The position numbers were made by a program, and so were the translations under genes. DNA of 26,573 nucleotides from JACRGC01 sp035288785 (GTDB lineage Archaea; Micrarchaeota; Micrarchaeia; Norongarragalinales; SBBD01): NCBI GenBank assembly GCA_035288785.1, contig DATDZF010000075.1:1-26573 (forward strand), written 5' to 3'. Shown here in pieces: positions 6,780 to 12,668 of the stretch (position 1 is the stretch's first letter; the number at the start of each line of letters is the position of its first letter). The notes under the pieces were generated by a model. The model did no database searches and was not told the DNA's origin. It was given only the letters and a program-made list of their open reading frames with translations.

Positions 6780-7457
6780 ATGGCAAAGGAAATTGTAATA
6801 CCCGGCGAAGAGCTAGGGATTGAGGAGGAATTTTTCGGGAATGAGAAGACGTATGCGGAAAACGGCAATGTTTACTCGCTCGTGCTTGGTGAAAAGAAGC
6901 TAGTGGACAGGCAGGTACAGGTGCATACCCGCAAATTCGCGCGCATGCTCAGGAAGGGGGATGTTGTGATAGGCAAGGTCCACGACCTGTATGATTCGGT
7001 ATCACTGATAATCATAGAAAATCCGGATAATTACAGGGGGTTCGAATCAGCCAGCCCGAACTCCGGGGGATTTGGCATGGCAAACGGCAATAAGCCGAAG
7101 GGAACGGATGATGGGGAAAGCGTGCCAGCGATTGCCTCATCCCAAGGTGCGGATACCAAAAAGCCTATTGAAAGGAAATCGATAGGTGCCACATACGCCT
7201 ACATGCGCATCACCGAGCTTGTGCGGGGTGGAGGATATGTCAAGAATTTCAGGCAACACATCAAAATCGGGGATATCCTCAAGGCAAGGGTTATTGAGGT
7301 AAATCCACTGGGCACATACCTCTCCATTGCGGACGATAGTTTGGGAGTGCTAAAGGCGCGCTGCTCAACTTGCCACATTGATTTGGAGCAGCGGGGCCGC
7401 ATCCTTGTTTGCCCGGAGTGCGGCGGGAAGGAGAGCAGGAAACTTGCAATTCTCTAA
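6780..7457 (+). CDS. csl4: exosome RNA-binding subunit Csl4
   Basis: A 225-residue subunit of the cap of the archaeal exosome, the 3'-5' RNA degrading and tailing machine. The N-terminal domain (PGEELGIEEEFFGNEKTY) is typical of Csl4. It is followed by an S1 RNA-binding domain (roughly 60-180: GDVVIGKVHDLYD, and after a gap GDILKARVIEVNPLGTYLSI) and a C-terminal zinc ribbon with CSTC and CPEC pairs. A low-complexity insertion of about 45 residues (from around ESASPNSGGF to KPIERKSIG) splits the S1 domain; it is longer than usual. The ATG at 6780 has GGTGG 6-10 nt upstream. The stop codon directly abuts the next gene, indicating cotranscription with the swivelling-domain protein. Confidence 0.92.
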   Translation: MAKEIVIPGEELGIEEEFFGNEKTYAENGNVYSLVLGEKKLVDRQVQVHTRKFARMLRKGDVVIGKVHDLYDSVSLIIIENPDNYRGFESASPNSGGFGMANGNKPKGTDDGESVPAIASSQGADTKKPIERKSIGATYAYMRITELVRGGGYVKNFRQHIKIGDILKARVIEVNPLGTYLSIADDSLGVLKARCSTCHIDLEQRGRILVCPECGGKESRKLAIL

Positions 7458-8927
7458 ATGGCAGTGGTCAGGTTGGGATATTCATCAACGGAGCTTCTCA
7501 AATTATCTGCAAAGATAAGTGCCTGGCGTTATATTGGCAGGTGGGTGCAGCCGCCCCTTTTCAGCTCTTTTTGGCTAAATTGGTGCGGCCGGCAATCTTA
7601 CCGGAAATTAGATCTCCCAAATATTACAGGAGCGCTCCTATATCTTGACGGCCATCACCTGATGCTCGAAGCGGAATTAAGGGAACTTGAAAGGACGGTA
7701 GGAAAAACATTAGGTGCGGGAAATACGGAGTTTTTCACCAATATCTTCAAGGTAACGGATAACGCCACTGAAAAATACTTAAATTATGCGGCGGGGCTGG
7801 GAAGGAAATCGGCCAAACCCATTGAAAATCAATGGAGGCAATTCATCCATGAAACCGATCTGCTCTTTTCACCCTGGATGGCGGTATTCCTGATGGGGCC
7901 GATGGTTAATCGAGTGTTAAGCGATGAGCTCAAGCGTGAAAGACTCACCCAAACCGGGCTGATCGCCCATTTCGATCTCCCAAAGCCCACCCTCCTCATT
8001 AAGCAGGACAGGGAGGCAGCGGGTATGCAGAAAATATTCATTAGGGAGGGTTTGGGCGACATGTTGAATGATGATCCTGCATACTTTATGCAATCCCTCC
8101 AAAAATATCACCCCCATCTTGCAAAAAAAATAAAGGACCACTTGGAGGAATACGAATGGGTGGGAACCCACCATTGCTGGGGCGATCCGCTTTCAATTGA
8201 AAGGCTAATGGCTCAAATAAAGGAAGCGCTTCCAGCATCCAAACCTCAGGGGAAGCGCCGGAAAATTTCAAAGCGCCTTTCTTACCTGATCGGGTTAGTG
8301 AACGAATTTGCATACTGGCGCCAGTTCTGCGCCGAGTGCTCGGTTGTGGGCTTATACAAGGCAAGGGGCATGCTTAGTGAGGCAGCAAGGCGATTTGGGA
8401 TGGGGTATGATGATGTTATCTGGCTGACAAAACACGAAATACTGGCGGGATTGGGGGGAGGGAAAATGCCGACCATGAAGGAAATAAGCGGGCGCCGCAA
8501 TATTTATGGCCATCTGCCCAATGGGGAAGGTGAAGAAATATTAGTAGGGAATTTGGTGCAAAAAATGGCGAGAATATTGGTGCCAAAATTCGACATGTCG
8601 ATTAGGGAATTTGCAGGGACTGTGGGAAGCAAGGGCAAGGCGACCGGAAGGGCATTTGTGGCATTCACACCTAAGGATGCCCTGCCAATGCAGAAGGGGC
8701 AGATCCTGGTCGTGCCGCAAACAACACCAGATTATGTGGTTGTGATGAAAAAGGCGGCGGCAATAGTCACCGACGAGGGCGGCATCACCTGCCATGCCGC
8801 AATTGTAAGCAGGGAACTTGGGACCCCGTGCATCGTTGGGACTAAACAGGCAACCCATGTAATCAAGACTGGGGAAATGATTGAAGTCGACGCAAATAAA
8901 GGGATAATCCGCAGGTTAGGGAGGTAG
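7458..8927 (+). CDS. PEP-utilising enzyme mobile (phosphohistidine swivelling) domain protein, kinase-less
   Basis: This 489-residue protein ends in the swivelling domain of PEP synthase and pyruvate phosphate dikinase: VVPQTTPDYVVVMKKAAAIV, then the active-site segment GGITCHAAIVSRELGTPCIV, whose His in TCHA is the residue phosphorylated in the family, and IEVDANKGIIRRL. Before it is a helical region, including WRQF and LTKHEIL, like the linker that precedes the mobile domain in PEP synthases and rifampin phosphotransferases. The N-terminal ATP-grasp kinase domain and the PEP/pyruvate barrel are both absent, so it cannot carry out the full reaction alone. It begins right at the csl4 stop codon (TAA then ATG). 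A shorter paralogue follows. Its substrate and partner are unknown. Confidence 0.8.
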   Translation: MAVVRLGYSSTELLKLSAKISAWRYIGRWVQPPLFSSFWLNWCGRQSYRKLDLPNITGALLYLDGHHLMLEAELRELERTVGKTLGAGNTEFFTNIFKVTDNATEKYLNYAAGLGRKSAKPIENQWRQFIHETDLLFSPWMAVFLMGPMVNRVLSDELKRERLTQTGLIAHFDLPKPTLLIKQDREAAGMQKIFIREGLGDMLNDDPAYFMQSLQKYHPHLAKKIKDHLEEYEWVGTHHCWGDPLSIERLMAQIKEALPASKPQGKRRKISKRLSYLIGLVNEFAYWRQFCAECSVVGLYKARGMLSEAARRFGMGYDDVIWLTKHEILAGLGGGKMPTMKEISGRRNIYGHLPNGEGEEILVGNLVQKMARILVPKFDMSIREFAGTVGSKGKATGRAFVAFTPKDALPMQKGQILVVPQTTPDYVVVMKKAAAIVTDEGGITCHAAIVSRELGTPCIVGTKQATHVIKTGEMIEVDANKGIIRRLGR

Positions 8928-8987
8928 CGGATAGGCTATGCTTTTTTAGGATAATCACCTCACATTTATCATTTAGCAAATAACAGG

Positions 8988-8997
8988 AAATAAAAAA
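8988..8997 (+). promoter_or_regulatory. possible TATA box of the second swivelling-domain gene
   Basis: AAATAAAAAA lies about 20 bp before the ATG at 9012, so the second gene may have its own start in addition to read-through. A T6 run at 8942-8947 between the two genes could end transcription of the first. Confidence 0.4.
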
Positions 8998-9011
8998 GGG
9001 CCATTGCCAAC

Positions 9012-10064
9012 ATGGACACTAACAAATACTGGATTTTGAAGCGGCAAAAGCCGGTGATTTCCGCCTATTTCCACGCAAAGGCAAACATGACGGGCATTCC
9101 TGAAGCAAAGGACCTGCTGAAAATCCCCAGAATTTACTATTACATCCGCAGGAACATTGCGCAGATGATCCGGCTTGAGGAGGATCGTAGCGTTTATATG
9201 AAGGAGCTTGCACATTGGGTGCTGGAAAAACCAGAGGTTATAAATTCAATCATGAAGGAGGGTTTGAAATCAAATGGCCAAGTCCGGAAAATCATCGATA
9301 AAATAATGAAAAATGACCTTGGGAAGGTCTCCAAGGAAAGGCTAGCCGAACTGCTTTTCGAAATGGACGATGTGATACCGGGGAATTGGCTCCGGGCCAC
9401 ATTTATCCCGTATTATATAGGGGATGTGCCGGGCTTTGAAAAGAAAGTGGATCAAGCACTCATAAACAAGCTGCGTTTGAGAACGCTCGCAGATGAGGCA
9501 ATGCCTGCCATGTACAGGCTTAGCGCTGAAATCCTGCGCAGGAACGGCATTAGGACTACGCACGCAGAATGCGCAACCTTTGAGGAGCTTATTGGAAGCT
9601 TCAATTGCAAAGGCCCGGATCCTAGAGTGCTGGAAAGGAGATATGGGGCATGTTTAATATCGGTCTCAAAAGGAAAATGGTCGGTTAGGGATGGCAGGAA
9701 GGCGATTGAGGAGGGGGAAAAGTTCCTGAAACGAGCCGGGGAAAAGGGCGAACTTACGGGGATGGCAACATTCAGGGGGAAAGTGGTCGGGAGGGCATTT
9801 ATCGCCAATAGGGCAGCAGATCTAAAGAAGATGGGGAAAGGGCAGGTTCTGGTGACCCATATGACTACGCCGGATTATGTGCCATATTTTTCCAGGGTTG
9901 CGGCAATTGTCACGGATGAGGGCGGCATCACCTGCCATGCCGCAATTGTCAGCCGGGAATTCAAAATTCCATGCATTGTTGGAACGAGAATTGCCACACG
10001 CCTTCTTAAAACTGGGGATAAAATTGAAGTTGATGCCAATACCGGGAAAATTAGAAAACTATAA
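9012..10064 (+). CDS. second PEP-utilising mobile domain protein, kinase-less paralogue
   Basis: A 350-residue paralogue of the preceding gene. The C-terminal swivelling domain keeps TTPDYVPYFSRVAAIV, the active-site segment GGITCHAAIVSREFKIPCIV with its phospho-acceptor His, and IEVDANTGKIRKL. The N-terminal two thirds are helical and differ from the first protein, with IRRNIAQMIRLEEDRSVYMK and a later region TLADEAMPAMYRLSAEILRR resembling the pre-swivel helices of PEP synthase. There is no ATP-grasp or PEP-binding domain. At DNA level the active-site segment is identical to the first copy over 32 nt (9918-9949 and 8775-8806), while the rest has diverged. It overlaps the convergent Sua5-like gene by 6 nt at the 3' ends. 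Confidence 0.8.
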   Translation: MDTNKYWILKRQKPVISAYFHAKANMTGIPEAKDLLKIPRIYYYIRRNIAQMIRLEEDRSVYMKELAHWVLEKPEVINSIMKEGLKSNGQVRKIIDKIMKNDLGKVSKERLAELLFEMDDVIPGNWLRATFIPYYIGDVPGFEKKVDQALINKLRLRTLADEAMPAMYRLSAEILRRNGIRTTHAECATFEELIGSFNCKGPDPRVLERRYGACLISVSKGKWSVRDGRKAIEEGEKFLKRAGEKGELTGMATFRGKVVGRAFIANRAADLKKMGKGQVLVTHMTTPDYVPYFSRVAAIVTDEGGITCHAAIVSREFKIPCIVGTRIATRLLKTGDKIEVDANTGKIRKL

Positions 10065-10664
10065 TTTGAGCCTGATCGAACCTTGCCGTACGATTTGTGG
10101 TCTTGTGCCGGTGCAATCAACGATGGTCGAGGGCCTAGCCTTCTTCAGGTTGCCGCCGTCGACAATTATGTCTGTCAATTTCCCCAGGAGGCGTACTGCC
10201 TCGCTGCCGGAATAGATTTCCCCCTTCCCGGAGTGGTTTGCGGAAGTCGCCGTCACAGGCTTATTGTAATTGAAAAGTACGCCGGAAATAAACGGGTGGG
10301 AGGAAATCCGGACTGCGATGGTCTTGCCATCGGTTAGATTTTTTGCCAGGATGGTTGGTTTCCTTTGCTCCAAAATCAGCGTAAGCGGACCGGGAAGGTG
10401 CTTTTTTACCAATTTTTTTGCGGCTTGGGAAGTGGCGGCAATCCCATAAAGCGTCCGCTCATCCGGAACGAAAATGGAAATCGCCTTAGAATGGGACCTT
10501 CCCTTGATTTTATATAATTTTTCAACCGCCGTGGGGTTTGTTGCATCCGCAAGAATCCCGTAGCAGGTTTCGGTAGGAGAAACCACGATCCCGCCGTTCG
10601 CGAGCACATATACCACATCAGATAATGCTGTGGGATCGTTCTCACTGATGATCCTTGCCGACAT
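10059..10664 (-). CDS. Sua5/YciO/YrdC family protein, likely threonylcarbamoyl-AMP synthase
   Basis: A 201-residue protein of the YrdC fold. Family members make threonylcarbamoyl-AMP from threonine, bicarbonate and ATP for the t6A modification of ANN-decoding tRNAs. Visible motifs are GGIVVSPTETCYGILADA near the N-terminus, YKIKGRSHSKAISIFV, LPGPLTLILE, VRISSHPF and VTATSANHSGKGE, which form the RNA/nucleotide pocket. The C-terminal Sua5 domain is absent, as in YrdC/TsaC (about 190-210 residues). STIVDC and IVRQGSIRL at the end are also family hallmarks. The ATG at 10664 is about 30 bp from the TATA box at 10691-10698; a GTG at 10682 is the alternative. The assignment as the t6A enzyme over a YciO-type paralogue is inference. 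Confidence 0.9.
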   Translation of the reverse strand: MSARIISENDPTALSDVVYVLANGGIVVSPTETCYGILADATNPTAVEKLYKIKGRSHSKAISIFVPDERTLYGIAATSQAAKKLVKKHLPGPLTLILEQRKPTILAKNLTDGKTIAVRISSHPFISGVLFNYNKPVTATSANHSGKGEIYSGSEAVRLLGKLTDIIVDGGNLKKARPSTIVDCTGTRPQIVRQGSIRLKL

Positions 10665-10690
10665 ACACCTAACACCCACCAAATTAACTA

Positions 10691-10698
10691 GTATATTT
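10691..10698 (-). promoter_or_regulatory. TATA box of the Sua5-like gene
   Basis: AAATATAC on the minus strand, centred about 30 bp from the ATG at 10664. Confidence 0.55.
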
Positions 10699-10712
10699 GT
10701 TACAGCCTCCGA

Positions 10713-10814
10713 GTATAAATAGGTAAGAGATCGGAAGGGAAAAATGAGGTGTTGGGGGATTCCCGCAAGATAGGTGGGAAAAACCCTGCCGCATGGCTAA
10801 TTCCCAAAGGGAAT
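10713..10814 (+). other. gap with an orphan plus-strand TATA box and a hairpin
   Basis: GTATAAAT at 10713-10720 is a good TATA box on the plus strand but no plus-strand gene follows. About 90 bp downstream is the perfect hairpin ATTCCC-AAA-GGGAAT (10800-10814); the same ATTCCC also occurs near 10759 and could pair alternatively. This might be a small untranslated RNA; no known RNA family is recognised. Confidence 0.3.
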
Positions 10815-10833
10815 GGCTGCACCCCGCCAGGAA

Positions 10834-11385
10834 TCAGAAGAATTCCCTAACAACATCCCGGATGCTCCTCCTTACCCCCTCATGCTTTTCCTCGTGCCAT
10901 TTGATGAAATCCTCCGCAAACAGGATTGCAAGGAGGATGATGGAATAGAAAAGCAGTGCAATCCCTTCAGTGGTGATGAAATCGTATTTTTCGAATGGCC
11001 TTGGGAATGGCAGATCAGAGAAGGAATATCCTTCATGGGAAAGCGGGTAGAACAGCTTTATTTCACCATAGAACATGTCCGCCACTAGATGGCCCGCAAG
11101 CATTGCCATCACAACCAGGAAGAATTTTTGGAGCTCTATCCCGTATTTCTTGTTGTTGCGGTAATAGCGGTAGGCAACATAGAATAGGAGCAGCGGCAGT
11201 AAAATTGCTATCCACACATTATGGAGGGGCTTGATGTAGGCCGCATCCCAGCCCAAAAAATGGTCAAAATCGATCAGGACGGCAAAGGAGGCAGCAGAGA
11301 TCACAAACACCAAGCGGTGCTTCTTATGCAGATCCAAGGCCAATGCCGCAATAACCGAAAATATGAAATGGAATAGGGAATCCAT
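10834..11385 (-). CDS. DUF457/YdjM-like membrane protein, predicted metal-dependent hydrolase
   Basis: The 183-residue membrane protein has about four hydrophobic segments and the metal-binding style motifs of the family: LFHFIFS at the N-terminus, LIDFDHFLGWD (about 53-63), PLHNVW, and GHLVADMFYGEIKLFYPL in a later helix. The tail is charged (KWHEEKHEGVRRSIRDVVREFF) and likely cytoplasmic. The frame is open far upstream over the antisense of nadM, but the ATG at 11385 is where family-like sequence begins and where a TATA box (11419-11430) fits. It is the second such protein in the window, only distantly similar to the one at 1456-1947. Substrate unknown. Confidence 0.75.
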   Translation of the reverse strand: MDSLFHFIFSVIAALALDLHKKHRLVFVISAASFAVLIDFDHFLGWDAAYIKPLHNVWIAILLPLLLFYVAYRYYRNNKKYGIELQKFFLVVMAMLAGHLVADMFYGEIKLFYPLSHEGYSFSDLPFPRPFEKYDFITTEGIALLFYSIILLAILFAEDFIKWHEEKHEGVRRSIRDVVREFF

Positions 11386-11418
11386 GCAAAAGTGCACCCT
11401 GGCAAACCGGTTTTGAAA

Positions 11419-11443
11419 CCTATATTTTGAGGTGGTTTTTATT
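11419..11443. promoter_or_regulatory. back-to-back divergent promoters (nadM and DUF457-like gene)
   Basis: On the plus strand TTTTTATT (11436-11443) is about 25 bp from the nadM ATG. On the minus strand TCAAAATATAGG (11419-11430) is about 40 bp from the DUF457-like ATG. The two genes share a 79-bp intergenic region. Confidence 0.55.
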
Positions 11444-11464
11444 GGTTTGCTTCTTAAACTGCAT

Positions 11465-11977
11465 ATGGGGGCAAAACTAAAGGCGTACGATGGAAGGACC
11501 GCCCTTGTGATAGGGAGGTTCCAGCCCTTCCATAATGGGCACCTGGAAGCAACCAGGGGGATTTTAGGCAGGCAGGCAAAACTCTTACTGGTGATAGGGA
11601 GCGCGCAGGAAGGCCGCACCCGGAAAAACCCGTTTTCAGGAAAGGAACGCCTGGAAATGATTTCCAGTTGCCTTAAAGCGCATGGGCTACTTGCCCGGAC
11701 CCGGATTATACTGCTCAAGGATGAGAACAACCATCCGCGCTGGGTGAAAAGGGTGCTTGGAATCGCCAAGGATGCAAAGGTCGCCTATTCGGGAAACTGG
11801 CTTGTGCAAAGCCTCCTTAGCCCGGAATTCGAAGTGCACACAATGAAATCCGGCATCAAGATATCCGCAACTGAAATCAGGGGCATGATCCGGGAGGGCG
11901 ACCGCAGATGGAAAAAATGCGTTCCCAAGGAAATTTCCAGTTACATCGAACGGAAGGGATTGGCAAAGGCCGTTTAA
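11465..11977 (+). CDS. nadM: nicotinamide-nucleotide adenylyltransferase, archaeal type
   Basis: A 170-residue cytoplasmic enzyme that joins NMN and ATP to give NAD+ and pyrophosphate, the last step of NAD synthesis. It has the nucleotidyltransferase motif GRFQPFHNGH (17-26, with the HxGH pair), the archaeal NadM block IGSAQEGRTRKNPFSGKERL (44-63), and the second ATP motif ISATEIR (133-139). Length matches archaeal NadM (about 165-180). The ATG at 11465 is about 25 bp after a TATA box, implying a leaderless mRNA; an upstream in-frame start at 11432 would lie inside the promoter. Its 3' end converges with the Ham1-like gene across a T-rich 62-bp gap. Confidence 0.95.
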   Translation: MGAKLKAYDGRTALVIGRFQPFHNGHLEATRGILGRQAKLLLVIGSAQEGRTRKNPFSGKERLEMISSCLKAHGLLARTRIILLKDENNHPRWVKRVLGIAKDAKVAYSGNWLVQSLLSPEFEVHTMKSGIKISATEIRGMIREGDRRWKKCVPKEISSYIERKGLAKAV

Positions 11978-12039
11978 CCAAAATCCCCAGTTATAGCAAT
12001 AGTTTGTTTGATTTTATACTGAATTTTTCCCCGTAATAA

Positions 12040-12606
12040 TTACTTTTTTTTCAGGAACCAATTCCCAAATTTACGCAAAGCCCTTGCCCTGTGGGAAATT
12101 GCGTTCTTTTCATCCTTGGTCATCCTGCAAAATCGCACTTTTTTCCCGCTTGGCACGAAAATTGCCTCATAAGGCAGTTTGGGGTTTTGGAATTTGGGCA
12201 AATCCGGGATATCCGTTATTCTCCCCTTGCAAAGTCCCTCGAAAGTTCGTAAAATTTTACCATTATAATATGCCACGATCGTTCTGAAATATGCCTTCCG
12301 GTTTTTTCCCTTAAGGAGCGCCATAATTCCCCCATAGCCAATCGACCTGAAAACAAACGATGGGAAAGCGCCGGGAAAATCATCATAGGCCTCGAAATAC
12401 ACGCCCGTATCCTCCGCGATAACGGGCATTTTCAACAAGGAATAGGCGGTTTTTGCCTTTTCCACCGCAACGTCCTTTTGGATTTCGGACCTGATTTCAT
12501 GAAGTTCGGCGTTCACGGGATGGACATTGATCCCCATCCCCCCAAGAATCATGCCAACCTCCGATATTTTATCGGGATTGGATGAGGCAAAATGGATTTT
12601 TTTCAT
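12040..12606 (-). CDS. rdgB: XTP/dITP pyrophosphatase (Ham1/RdgB family)
   Basis: A 188-residue enzyme that hydrolyses non-canonical purine triphosphates (XTP, ITP, dITP) to monophosphates, keeping them out of nucleic acids. Motifs: FASSNPDKISE (6-16), AVEKAKTAY (47-55), IAEDTGVYFEA (63-73), DFPGAFPSF (76-84) and SHRARALRKF (171-180). The usual G-F-G-Y-D-P-x-F base-binding loop reads instead PKLPYEAIFVPSG (142-154): the glycines are missing and Asp is replaced by Glu, so substrate preference may be altered. It follows the Ca2+ ATPase gene on the same strand after 62 bp. Confidence 0.88.
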   Translation of the reverse strand: MKKIHFASSNPDKISEVGMILGGMGINVHPVNAELHEIRSEIQKDVAVEKAKTAYSLLKMPVIAEDTGVYFEAYDDFPGAFPSFVFRSIGYGGIMALLKGKNRKAYFRTIVAYYNGKILRTFEGLCKGRITDIPDLPKFQNPKLPYEAIFVPSGKKVRFCRMTKDEKNAISHRARALRKFGNWFLKKK

Positions 12607-12668
12607 TCAAACCACTTTAATTGGCAACGGGCATAATCCAACCCCCAATGGCCGCCAAAACCTATTTT

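Noticed and set aside
7027..7045. GGGTTCGAATC-like stretch resembling a tRNA T-loop.
   Set aside because: It is inside the csl4 coding frame and has no cloverleaf partners.
11386..11769. Upstream extension of the DUF457-like gene by 128 codons.
   Set aside because: The extension is antisense to nadM, and the TATA box and family-like sequence both favour the ATG at 11385.
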